16,730 nucleotides of DNA from Desulfobacterales bacterium (GTDB lineage: Bacteria; Desulfobacterota; Desulfobacteria; Desulfobacterales; Desulfobacteraceae), in the NCBI GenBank assembly GCA_022361315.1, contig JAKSBB010001079.1:1-16730 (forward strand), read 5' to 3'. A program made the translations under genes and the position numbers. The notes under the pieces were generated by a model, which saw nothing but the letters and a program-made list of their open reading frames with translations, searched no databases and was not told the DNA's origin. This document shows, piece by piece, positions 1 through 6,876 of this stretch. How positions within the stretch are numbered: the stretch's first letter is position 1; each line of letters opens with the position of its first letter.

Positions 1-38
1 GCGGCCAGACTCAAAACCTGACGTAGGTTAATCATCAT
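1..38 (-). CDS. 5' end of an unidentified gene (partial)
   Basis: Only the first 12 codons are visible, reading MMINLRQVLSLA before the window ends. The start is preceded on the minus strand by a GGAAG ribosome-binding sequence; the second ATG, at 35, has the better spacing. The gene begins 10 nt after the stop of the upstream lipoprotein gene, so the two are probably co-transcribed. The start, with a basic residue followed by hydrophobic ones, would suit a signal peptide. Because the upstream gene is SurA-N-like, a periplasmic SurA/PpiC-type prolyl isomerase is a reasonable guess, but nothing in the visible residues proves it. Confidence 0.55.
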   Translation of the reverse strand, partial: MMINLRQVLSLA

Positions 39-48
39 GCTTCCTTTT

Positions 49-756
49 TTATTCCAGGTTGATTAAAAACTCAGCCAGTGCCTCTCGGTTTATTTCCGGA
101 GGATAGGTGGACGTCAGTCCCTGTATCCATTCAGTGTAGGATGCCTGGCTTTTTTCCATTCTCAATTGTTCGACCAGGCTTGTTTCGTCCAGGGATACCG
201 GCTCTTTGGTCCGGTCTTTTTCACCCAGGCCTTTGTAGAACGAGACCATGTCGTCGGGTGATATCTCCTGGACGTCGACCAGTTCCCGCTGAACCATTTT
301 TTCAACGACCATATCTTTTTTCAAACGACTTTTCCATACCTCATAGGGAATTGCGTTTTCCAGCAGCATCTGGTCAAAACTGTCTTCGGGATAATCGTTT
401 TTAAATTCTGCGACCGCCCCGTCCAGATCTTCCGCGGACACGGTAATTCCGCTGGCTGCTGCAGCGGCTCGGATCACCGCCTCTTCCGACAGCGTGGACA
501 CCAGATCCAGCACCATGGCGTTGTACTCTCCGGCACGGGACCTGACATCGTAGGGGTAGGCTGTCAGCTTCAGATCCAGTTCCTGGGCAAATTCAACCTC
601 GGAAATGACGACGGTGCCCGATTTGATGATGAACCGGGGTTCCGGTACAGGGGCTTCGTTGGCGCAGCCTGCGAGGAGGACCGCTGCCGTCAGGACGATG
701 AAGACCGTGGTATTTCTGCAAACCATCTGTGTCAATGAATTGTTGTTCCCAGGCAT
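49..756 (-). CDS. Lipoprotein with SurA N-terminal-like chaperone domain, no rotamase domain
   Basis: This is a 235-residue protein with a signal peptide and a lipobox (L28-A29-G30-C31), so it is expected to be a lipoprotein of the inner or outer membrane. After C31 comes a helical region of the SurA-N/PpiC-N type: an early segment with VVISEVEFAQEL, then a central stretch with DLDGAVAEFK, and a YEVWKSRLKKDMVVEKM helix that resembles the SurA N-terminal chaperone core. No parvulin (PpiC) rotamase domain follows, and the protein is much shorter than SurA (about 430 residues). It probably binds unfolded envelope proteins in the periplasm. ATG at 756 has a purine-rich AGGGGGA sequence upstream at a rather long spacing. 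Met11 would give a more typical signal peptide but lacks a ribosome-binding site. It is followed after 10 nt by another minus-strand gene. The family assignment is from sequence pattern only. Confidence 0.6.
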   Translation of the reverse strand: MPGNNNSLTQMVCRNTTVFIVLTAAVLLAGCANEAPVPEPRFIIKSGTVVISEVEFAQELDLKLTAYPYDVRSRAGEYNAMVLDLVSTLSEEAVIRAAAAASGITVSAEDLDGAVAEFKNDYPEDSFDQMLLENAIPYEVWKSRLKKDMVVEKMVQRELVDVQEISPDDMVSFYKGLGEKDRTKEPVSLDETSLVEQLRMEKSQASYTEWIQGLTSTYPPEINREALAEFLINLE

Positions 757-870
757 TGTCTTTTAACTTCCCCCTGCATGCTTACTCTTTCAACGAACAG
801 GGAACATTAGCATTCTAACCGGTTTTTCGCAAGTCTAATCCATGGCTATTCAGGGGAAGTCCCCGGGGTG

Positions 871-1836
871 CTAGTGGAAAAAATGGCATGCCGTCATGTG
901 GGAGGCATCTTCGGCATTGGGGATGAGCCCCGGCTCTTTTTCCCGGCACAGGTCCTGAGCGTGGGGGCACCGTGTATTGAAGCGGCACCCTGTCGGAGGG
1001 TGTTCAACCGAGGGGATTTCACCTTTCAACGGGTTTTTTGAGGTTGGCTGGTCCGGATCCGGTATCGGAATGGCGTCGAGCAGCGCCTCCGTGTAAGGGT
1101 GTTTCGGGGACGTGTACAGGGTATGGGCATCGGCGATTTCCATAATCTTTCCCAGGTACATGACAACGATGCGGTCGGACATGTGGCGCACCACTGAAAG
1201 ATCGTGGGAAATAAAGAGGTAGGTCAGATCCATCCGTTCCTGCAGGTCCAGCAGAAGGTTCAGGATCTTGGACTGTACGGAAACGTCAAGGGCGGACACC
1301 GGCTCGTCGCAGACGATAATCTCCGGGGTCATGCTCACGGCTCTGGCAATGCCGATACGCTGGCGCTGGCCGCCTGAAAACTCATGGGGATATTTAAGCA
1401 GGTCGTCCCTGTTCAGGCCCACCTTCCCGAGAAGCCCACCAATCTCGGTGGTAACCGTCTTACCGGATCTGCCGTGAATATGGTATTTTTCTTCAAGAAT
1501 CTGCTTGACCGTTTGCCTGGGATTCAGCGATTCGAAGGGATCTTGAAAAATCATCTGGACCCGGGTGCTGAACGCTTTTTTCTCGACGGCATTCAGCGTG
1601 GACAGACATTGGCCGTCAAGGGTGATCTTTCCTGCGGTCAGGGGGTAAAGGCCCATAATACATCTTCCCAGGGTGGTTTTTCCGCATCCCGACTCGCCGA
1701 CGATTCCCAGCGTCTCCCCCTTGTTTACGGAAAAGGATACGTCGTCCACGGCGTGGATGTTCCCGGTGTGACGCAGTAAAACCCCGGAGGTTACCGGAAA
1801 ATATTTTTTGACACGGCTGATGTCGAGAATCTGCAT
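871..1836 (-). CDS. oppF: Oligopeptide ABC importer ATP-binding protein, OppF/DppF type
   Basis: This 321-residue cytoplasmic ATPase would power peptide uptake as one half of an OppD/OppF pair. Visible motifs are Walker A GESGCGKT (residues 47-54), the Q-loop FQDPFESLNPR, the signature FSGGQRQR, Walker B IIVCDEP followed by the D-loop SALD, and the switch histidine in FISHDLS. The C-terminal oligopeptide-transporter extension has the usual HPYTEALL and GCRFNTRCPHA...C pattern; such Cys patterns can hold an Fe-S cluster in some homologues. Length is normal for OppF. AAGAAG precedes the ATG. It is separated from the oppD/oppA pair by about 1.9 kb containing an opposite-strand oxidoreductase and a cold-shock gene, and no permease is next to it. 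It is divergent from the dehydrogenase gene at 2021. Function is certain at family level; the substrate is unknown. Confidence 0.93.
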   Translation of the reverse strand: MQILDISRVKKYFPVTSGVLLRHTGNIHAVDDVSFSVNKGETLGIVGESGCGKTTLGRCIMGLYPLTAGKITLDGQCLSTLNAVEKKAFSTRVQMIFQDPFESLNPRQTVKQILEEKYHIHGRSGKTVTTEIGGLLGKVGLNRDDLLKYPHEFSGGQRQRIGIARAVSMTPEIIVCDEPVSALDVSVQSKILNLLLDLQERMDLTYLFISHDLSVVRHMSDRIVVMYLGKIMEIADAHTLYTSPKHPYTEALLDAIPIPDPDQPTSKNPLKGEIPSVEHPPTGCRFNTRCPHAQDLCREKEPGLIPNAEDASHMTACHFFH

Positions 1837-1913
1837 ATGTCTTCTTTAAAAATTGGGGCCGGTTTAAAAACCTTTCCCTTATACACCATTTCCATTCCGG
1901 AGGCCATCCAATT

Positions 1914-1928
1914 CCGGGAAAAACCCGG
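1914..1928. repeat. Short inverted repeat in the oppF/dadA-like divergent region
   Basis: CCGGG and CCCGG flank a loop of five A residues (five T on the other strand). It lies between two divergent genes with no following T-tract in the right place, so it is more likely a protein-binding or structural element than a terminator. Weak evidence. Confidence 0.25.
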
Positions 1929-1962
1929 CTGTAGTGTCTTATTTTGTGTTGCAATAAAGATT

Positions 1963-1978
1963 CAGGTGTCCTAACCTG
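1963..1978. promoter_or_regulatory. Possible operator: CAGGT-N6-ACCTG palindrome
   Basis: A perfect 5-bp dyad with a 6-bp spacer sits 42 bp upstream of the ATG of the D-amino-acid dehydrogenase-like gene and in the region shared with divergent oppF. Its size and spacing suit a dimeric helix-turn-helix regulator. A possible -35 sequence TTGCAA overlaps its left side, but no good -10 is visible. Tentative. Confidence 0.25.
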
Positions 1979-2020
1979 GCGGTTCCTGTATTGAACACTC
2001 TCGAACTGGAGCGTATTTGC

Positions 2021-3274
2021 ATGGCTGACTCAAAGGACATCATTATCATCGGCGGCGGCATCATCGGGCTGGCATGCGCCCATTATCTTGCGGAAAAAGG
2101 GGCAAGGGTCAGAATCATTGAACGGCAGAAGGTCGGCAGCGGCGCATCCCACGGCAATTGCGGCCTGCTCTACTTCAGCGATGTCATTCCCCTGTGCGCG
2201 CCGGGTGCAGTTGCCCATGAAATCATCCGTACCCTCTGCCGGACGTCCCCGCTGTTTATCAAGCCTGAAATCGACATCGACCGGCTCCTGTGGCTGGTGC
2301 GATTTGCCATGAAATGCACCCCCAGCCATATGCAGCGGGCAGCAGCGGACAAGTATGACATCCTCGAATACTCAGCCGGATTGTTTTCCAGCCTCCTGGA
2401 CCCGGGCCTGCTTCAATGCGATTTTCATAAAAAAGGGATTCTCTCCGTTTTCAGGGACCGTAAAAATTTTGAAGATTTTCACCAGACCAACGCGTTTCTA
2501 AAGGCATTCAACCTCGGATACCGTCCGTTGGAAAAACGTGAGGTGCTCAACCTCGAACCGGCGTTGAAGCCGGATATTGCAGGCGCGTGGTATAGCGAAT
2601 GCGACCAGCATCTCAGGCCGGAGCATCTTGTTGCCGCCTGGAAGAATCGTCTGTTGAGCAAAGGGGTGACGATCGACGAATTCTGTGATGTTGTTGATCT
2701 GACCGTTGCCGGCAAAACCGTTACCCAGGTCAGGACCAGCCGTGGGGATTACGATGCCCATGCCGTTGTCCTGGCCACGGGCGCATGGAGTGCTCCCATT
2801 GCAGAACGGCTGGGCTTCGACCTGCCGGTTCAGCCCGGCAAGGGGTACAGTATCACCATGGGACGCCCCAACGTCTGTCCGGAGATCCCCTGCATGCTCT
2901 ACGAGCGGAATATGGTGGTCACCCCGTGGCACAGCGGATACCGTCTCGGCGGCACCATGGAATTTTCCGGGTTTTCAAGCAGCTTGAACAGAAAACGGCT
3001 GAATAAGCTGATAGAAGGGGCCGGCGAGTATATGCGGTCGCCGGTCGGCGAACCGGTCATTGAAGAGTGGACCAGCCTCAGGCCGATGACCTGGGATGAC
3101 ATGCCCGTCATTGACCGGTCACCCTGCCATGAGAACCTTGTGGTTGCTACAGGCCACGGGATGCTGGGACTCACCCTGGCCACGGGTACGGGAAAACTGG
3201 TGGCGGATATGATTTTCGGTGAACAGACGGAGATCGACGCATCTCCTTATTCGCTGAAACGCCTTTTGCGTTAA
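2021..3274 (+). CDS. FAD-dependent D-amino-acid dehydrogenase-like oxidoreductase (DAO/DadA family)
   Basis: This 417-residue protein starts with a dinucleotide-binding fold: the IIIIGGGIIG segment gives G11-x-G13-x-x-G16, followed by an acidic residue after the second strand (IIERQ). The GASHGNCGLL segment, the IPLCAPG motif and the LFIKPEIDIDRLLWLVRFA stretch match the D-amino-acid/hydroxyproline dehydrogenase branch of the DAO family. The C-terminal SLRPMTWDDMPVIDRSP and GHGMLGLTLATGTGKLVADMI motifs close the FAD site. It would oxidise a D-amino acid, or another secondary or primary amine acid, to the imino acid and pass electrons to a carrier. ATG at 2021 is chosen because GGAG lies 9 nt upstream; an in-frame TTG at 1991 lacks such a site. 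It lies on the plus strand inside an otherwise minus-strand peptide-importer region, which suggests catabolism of imported peptide-derived amino acids. The exact substrate cannot be read from the sequence. Confidence 0.85.
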   Translation: MADSKDIIIIGGGIIGLACAHYLAEKGARVRIIERQKVGSGASHGNCGLLYFSDVIPLCAPGAVAHEIIRTLCRTSPLFIKPEIDIDRLLWLVRFAMKCTPSHMQRAAADKYDILEYSAGLFSSLLDPGLLQCDFHKKGILSVFRDRKNFEDFHQTNAFLKAFNLGYRPLEKREVLNLEPALKPDIAGAWYSECDQHLRPEHLVAAWKNRLLSKGVTIDEFCDVVDLTVAGKTVTQVRTSRGDYDAHAVVLATGAWSAPIAERLGFDLPVQPGKGYSITMGRPNVCPEIPCMLYERNMVVTPWHSGYRLGGTMEFSGFSSSLNRKRLNKLIEGAGEYMRSPVGEPVIEEWTSLRPMTWDDMPVIDRSPCHENLVVATGHGMLGLTLATGTGKLVADMIFGEQTEIDASPYSLKRLLR

Positions 3275-3318
3275 TTAAGGAAGTATATCGTTTATAAAGG
3301 GGCGGTGCGCCCAAAGAA

Positions 3319-3353
3319 AAAAGGGTTTACATCTCGTTCGATAAAACCCTTTT
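3319..3353. terminator. Bidirectional intrinsic terminator between dadA-like gene and csp
   Basis: AAAAGGGTTT at 3319-3328 pairs with AAACCCTTTT at 3344-3353 around a 15-nt loop. On the minus strand the stem is followed by TTCTTTGG, forming a T-rich tail after the csp stop codon at 3364. On the plus strand the tail is weaker (TTTTGAAAA), but the hairpin also follows the dehydrogenase stop by about 45 nt. It therefore probably ends both convergent transcripts, with csp the better served. Confidence 0.7.
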
Positions 3354-3363
3354 GAAAATAGTG

Positions 3364-3564
3364 CTACTGAACAGTAACGTTAACCGCAGCTGGACCTTTT
3401 TGTCCGTCTTCCACGTCAAAGGTGACCCGGTCACCTTCGTTCAAGGATCTGAAACCAGTTGAATTGATGCCGGTATGGTGCACGAATACATCAGGTCCCT
3501 CTTCCTGTTCGATAAAACCGTAACCCTTTGCATCATTGAACCATTTTACGACCCCATTTGCCAT
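3364..3564 (-). CDS. Cold-shock-domain protein (CspA family)
   Basis: This 66-residue single-domain nucleic-acid-binding protein contains KGYGFI (RNP1, residues 13-18) and VFVHH (RNP2, residues 26-30), plus the conserved start GVVKWFN and the GPAAVNV end of the cold-shock fold. It acts as an RNA chaperone that melts secondary structure and often aids translation in the cold or during growth shifts. ATG at 3564 is chosen because AAGGAGAG lies 8 nt upstream and the protein then has the family's normal N-terminus; an upstream in-frame start at 3606 would add 14 residues that do not belong to the fold. A roughly 120-nt leader separates it from its probable promoter, a common feature of csp mRNAs. 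It is a monocistronic gene with its own terminator. Confidence 0.95.
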   Translation of the reverse strand: MANGVVKWFNDAKGYGFIEQEEGPDVFVHHTGINSTGFRSLNEGDRVTFDVEDGQKGPAAVNVTVQ

Positions 3565-3661
3565 TGTGACTCTCTCCTTAAAATGTGTGAATAATTGCAG
3601 TTTCAAACTTCAGGTCTTGCCACTTGAACAAATGGAACCAGCCCTAAGAACGAAACCTTCA

Positions 3662-3683
3662 AAAGCCCTGCACGATGGGCTTT
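3662..3683 (-). other. Hairpin at the probable 5' end of the csp leader, or oppD terminator
   Basis: AAAGCCC (3662-3668) and GGGCTTT (3677-3683) form a 7-bp stem with an 8-nt loop. It lies between the oppD stop (3753) and the csp start (3564). If the promoter at 3690-3717 is used, the hairpin is at the very start of the csp mRNA, where it could stabilise the leader. Read from oppD, it could instead be a weak terminator, as it is followed by only a short T run. Confidence 0.4.
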
Positions 3684-3689
3684 GAATGT

Positions 3690-3717
3690 ATACTATTAGG
3701 TTTTATTTAAAAATCAA
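3690..3717 (-). promoter_or_regulatory. Possible csp promoter
   Basis: On the minus strand TTGATT (3712-3717) is separated by 16 bp from TAGTAT (3690-3695). An overlapping TATACA (3687-3692) is an alternative -10 at 19-bp spacing. Transcription would start near 3683, giving a leader of about 120 nt before the csp ATG. The region is AT-rich. The match is moderate. Confidence 0.35.
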
Positions 3718-3752
3718 GGATTATTTTCAAAACCTTCTTTTTTTTTGAATGG

Positions 3753-4730
3753 TCATACCAAATGGCATGCTGCTGAACGGTTTGAGCCTTTTGGCAGGAG
3801 TAAAGGGATCTCTTTTCGGCACCGCGCCTCAACCCGGGGGCAACGATCAGCGAAACGGCAGCCCGAAGGCATGTGAAGAAGCGACGGCACATTGCCGCGA
3901 ATGGTCGGTAAAGGGGTTTTCGCCGACTGCGCTCGGGAAGGAATAGAAGACAATAGTCCCTGGGTATACGGGTGGAGCGGATCAGCATAAAGTTCACGAA
4001 CGCCGGCTGTTTCGGCAACCCTGCCGGCATACATCACCACCACCTGATCGCAATTCTGTGCGATAACGCCTAGGTCATGGGTAATCAAGATAACAGACAT
4101 ACCGGATTGCCGGCGAAACGCTGCGATCAGGTCCATGATCTGTGCCTGCACCGTAACATCCAGGGCTGTTGTGGGTTCGTCAGCGATCAAGATGTCGGGC
4201 TCACATGAAAGTGCCATGGCGATCATCACCCGTTGGCGCATGCCTCCGGATAATTGATGGGGGAATTTATTCATCACCAGGTCGGGATCCGGAATGCCAA
4301 CCCGGTCAAGCATTGCCAGCGATTTCTTCACCATTTGTTCCCGCCCCATTTCCGGAAAGTGAAGTTCATAGACCTCAATTAATTGTCTGCCTACGGGATG
4401 AACCGGATTCAGGGCTGTCATGGGTTCCTGGAAAATCATGGATATTTTTTTCCCGCGAATCCGGTGCATCTCCGCTGTGGGAAGGGTCAGCAAATTCTGC
4501 CCCTGAAAACGGATCTCGCCCTTTTCAATTGAAGCAGCAGGCTTTGGCAGCAGTCTCATGATACTCAGGGCGGTAACACTTTTCCCGCACCCGGATTCAC
4601 CTGCAACCCCCAATACTTCTCCGGGCTGAAGCATCAGGCTCACATCTTCCACCGCCCGCACGGGCCCCATCTCGGTATCAAATGAAACCACAAGTTGATC
4701 CACCGCCAATATCGGTTTACCTGATGTCAC
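3753..4730 (-). CDS. oppD: Oligopeptide ABC importer ATP-binding protein, OppD/DppD type
   Basis: This 325-residue cytoplasmic ATPase has Walker A GESGCGKS (residues 44-51), the Q-loop FQEPMTALNP, the signature LSGGMRQR, Walker B ILIADEP and TTALD, and the switch His in LITHDLG. The C-terminal extension HPYTQGLL and the GCRFADRCPR...C motif are typical of OppD/DppD. It starts with GTG at 4730, overlapping the stop of the binding-protein gene in a GTGA arrangement, with GGAGG 4 nt upstream; translation is probably coupled. It should pair with OppF (871-1836) and two permeases. Those permeases are not in the window: after its stop come only the csp leader and csp. Family assignment is secure; the substrate is expected to be peptides or related compounds. 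Confidence 0.93.
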   Translation of the reverse strand: MTSGKPILAVDQLVVSFDTEMGPVRAVEDVSLMLQPGEVLGVAGESGCGKSVTALSIMRLLPKPAASIEKGEIRFQGQNLLTLPTAEMHRIRGKKISMIFQEPMTALNPVHPVGRQLIEVYELHFPEMGREQMVKKSLAMLDRVGIPDPDLVMNKFPHQLSGGMRQRVMIAMALSCEPDILIADEPTTALDVTVQAQIMDLIAAFRRQSGMSVILITHDLGVIAQNCDQVVVMYAGRVAETAGVRELYADPLHPYTQGLLSSIPSRAQSAKTPLPTIRGNVPSLLHMPSGCRFADRCPRVEARCRKEIPLLLPKGSNRSAACHLV

Positions 4731-6589
4731 AATGCCTCCGGTTTGTATCTGTTGTCTATGATTCGAACCGGTGGAAAAGTCAATCCGGCGTTCATGGCCT
4801 CTCTGGTTTCTTTTCTGGCGTCTTCGTCGATCCAGAACAATCCGCCGACGGCAGGCGAAAACGGATCAAACATGCTTTGATCGGTGGAACGGGTGCCATG
4901 GAATTCAGGCAGTTTCATCCAGCGCCAATATGCGGTTCTGACATAAGGCACCATATACGTCGGTACATAGGCACCAATGTCATGGATTTTTCTTTGAATG
5001 GTTTTGGACAGAGCGATGCGTTGGTCTTTGATCAAACTGTCCCTGTACCGGTCAATGAGGCCGTCCAGTTCCGGGTCGTCGGTATTGGTGATGTTGTTGG
5101 TCTGGGCCTTATGGGCATTATCCGAGTGCCACCCCTGCCAGTAAGAGGGTCTGATATTGGTGCTCCACCCCATCCAGGCAACTTCGTGTTGTTTTTCGAG
5201 AATTTTTTTAAATGCTGCGGAAGGATCAAGCTTCTCCAGGGTCAGTTCGACGCCTGCCTTCAGGGCTTCCTCTTTCAATACAGCCAATCGTGGCATGTGT
5301 TCATCTGTATAATAGGTGACCTTTGCCGAAAAACGCCGGTCTCCGTTTTTCCAGACACCATCCTGTCCCCGTTGCCATCCGGCTTCGGTCATGAGTGTGT
5401 GCACTTTTTGGATATCATAGGAACGGGCCTGTATGGTGTAATCCGTATATTCTCCGTACCCGAAAAAAGCCTGTGGAAGACGGAGATAATCTCCCCGCAA
5501 TACCTTCTGTATCACTTTGTCCACATTCATTGCATGTGCAAATGCCTGCCGCAAGTGCTTATCCTTGAATATCGGTTTGTCCTGATTCAGCCACATACCG
5601 TAGGATGGTTGTTCCAGATCATTAAAAAACCAGATCATATGAACGTAACCGTTGTCGATGACCGGTGTCTTTGATTTCACATGCCAGTACTTCGGAAGGG
5701 TCATGCCGAAGGTATCCAGTCTCCCCTTCTTAAAATACTCCCATGACAGGTTTGTGTCCCGGATAACGGTGAATTTTACCGTGTCCACATTGAACCGGTG
5801 CTTAAAATATCTTCTATCTGCTGCCCACCAGTCTTTCTTTCGATCAAACCTGATGTACCTTCCTTTTTTAAAATCTGAAATCTGGTAGGCGCCTGTGTTC
5901 GGAACGATTGCCCAGTTATACCTTGTGGTAAAGTCGTTTCCCAGTTTCCGGTAGAAATGCTCCGGTATGGGCCCGATGGCGAGTTTCAGGTGAAGATCAG
6001 GCACTGCTTTGGTGCTTTTCACGGCGATGGTATAGTCATCAAAGGCAATGACAGATTCGATTTCGCGGGTATAATAGTCGTTGTACCAGGGTGCGATGAT
6101 CTGTTTTGACCGCATGAACGTCAGGGTGTAAATATAATCCCTGGCCGTCACCGGGTGGCCGTCAGACCACCTGGCATCCGGATCCAGTTTGAAATACATG
6201 GTTTTTTTATCATCCCCATAGGCCCAGTGGGTGGCAAGCTCGGGAATGAGGTTCCGGGTATTGGGGTGCATGCCGAGAAGCCCAAGCTGATTATCCCGAA
6301 GGGCGCCGGCAAGCCCGCCATTGGAATCCGGCCCCACCACTCTGAATGTCATGGGAAAACTCGACAATGCAGATCTCAGCATACCGCCTTTGACTGCTGC
6401 AGGAGATGAATAAACCGGGTCTGAATTGTTGGTAATCCACTTGATCTTATCCGGGAGGGGATGAAATTCCAACTGCTGGGGGTGCCACAGGTCAACAGGG
6501 GGGCTGGATTCCGGAGGTGATGGTTCGCATCCGGCCATAGTCATCAGGACTAAACAGATCACCAGCGTGACATAGGTGCGTATTTTCAA
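4727..6589 (-). CDS. Extracellular solute-binding lipoprotein, family 5, YejA/OppA-like
   Basis: This is a roughly 620-residue peptide-type binding protein (SBP_bac_5). It starts with a short signal peptide ending in A19-G20-C21, so it is a lipoprotein facing the periplasm. The body shows family-5 landmarks: WSDGHPVTARDYIYT in the first lobe, NTGAYQISDFKKGRYIRFDR, and FNVDTVKFTVIRDTNLSWEYFKKGRLDTFG split over the next lobe. The latter is very like the YejA branch that takes up microcin C and peptides. TTG at 6589 is preferred: AAGGA lies 7 nt upstream and the signal peptide then has the usual length. The alternative GTG at 6616 adds nine residues and lacks a well-spaced site. It overlaps oppD by 4 nt and is the first gene of that transcript. 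YejA normally works with YejB and YejE permeases, none of which is nearby. Confidence 0.85.
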   Translation of the reverse strand: MKIRTYVTLVICLVLMTMAGCEPSPPESSPPVDLWHPQQLEFHPLPDKIKWITNNSDPVYSSPAAVKGGMLRSALSSFPMTFRVVGPDSNGGLAGALRDNQLGLLGMHPNTRNLIPELATHWAYGDDKKTMYFKLDPDARWSDGHPVTARDYIYTLTFMRSKQIIAPWYNDYYTREIESVIAFDDYTIAVKSTKAVPDLHLKLAIGPIPEHFYRKLGNDFTTRYNWAIVPNTGAYQISDFKKGRYIRFDRKKDWWAADRRYFKHRFNVDTVKFTVIRDTNLSWEYFKKGRLDTFGMTLPKYWHVKSKTPVIDNGYVHMIWFFNDLEQPSYGMWLNQDKPIFKDKHLRQAFAHAMNVDKVIQKVLRGDYLRLPQAFFGYGEYTDYTIQARSYDIQKVHTLMTEAGWQRGQDGVWKNGDRRFSAKVTYYTDEHMPRLAVLKEEALKAGVELTLEKLDPSAAFKKILEKQHEVAWMGWSTNIRPSYWQGWHSDNAHKAQTNNITNTDDPELDGLIDRYRDSLIKDQRIALSKTIQRKIHDIGAYVPTYMVPYVRTAYWRWMKLPEFHGTRSTDQSMFDPFSPAVGGLFWIDEDARKETREAMNAGLTFPPVRIIDNRYKPEAL

Positions 6590-6677
6590 GAAATCGTCCT
6601 TTGCAGTTCTCTTCACCGGCAGGTGGCGCGCATCCTCCGCTTTCCATATTCATAAACCCCGCCGAACAGCGGAGAAA

Positions 6678-6707
6678 AGCATAGCAGATTCCCGTCCCTG
6701 TGATCAA
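6678..6707 (-). promoter_or_regulatory. Possible promoter of the binding-protein/oppD transcript
   Basis: On the minus strand TTGATC (6702-6707) and TATGCT (6678-6683) are 18 bp apart, about 90 bp upstream of the TTG start at 6589. Each hexamer matches four of six consensus sigma-70 bases. The divergent promoter of the HD-GYP gene carries the same -10 hexamer. Confidence 0.4.
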
Positions 6708-6770
6708 CTTAAGATTTCAACGGCGTATCCAGGGCACAAGGGTTTATTTATCAACGGATACACCACAAAC

Positions 6771-6799
6771 TTGACATGTTAGTCTCACCCATCTATGCT
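6771..6799 (+). promoter_or_regulatory. Sigma-70-type promoter of the GAF/HD-GYP gene
   Basis: A perfect -35 TTGACA (6771-6776) is followed after 17 bp by TATGCT (6794-6799). Transcription would start near 6806, leaving a leader of about 70 nt before the ATG at 6877. Spacing and the -35 match make this one of the better promoter candidates in the window. Confidence 0.6.
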
Positions 6800-6876
6800 T
6801 ACCAGTATATTGCATTTAAATTTGCTGTCCCCGTACGTCTCAATCATAAAACAAAAAAAATGAGGGTCAAATCCAC

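Noticed and set aside
1991..2020. Upstream TTG start adding 10 residues to the dehydrogenase
   Set aside because: The ATG at 2021 has GGAG at good spacing and directly precedes the FAD-binding fold; the added residues match no family feature.
3565..3606. Upstream start adding 14 residues to the cold-shock protein
   Set aside because: Family members begin with the sequence at 3564, and AAGGAGAG is placed for that ATG.
3738..3746. T9 run just after the oppD stop as a terminator
   Set aside because: Read in the direction of oppD it is an A run, and no stem precedes it in the plus direction.
4682..5674. 330-codon open frame on the plus strand
   Set aside because: It is antisense to the binding-protein gene and the start of oppD, and its translation has no domain features.
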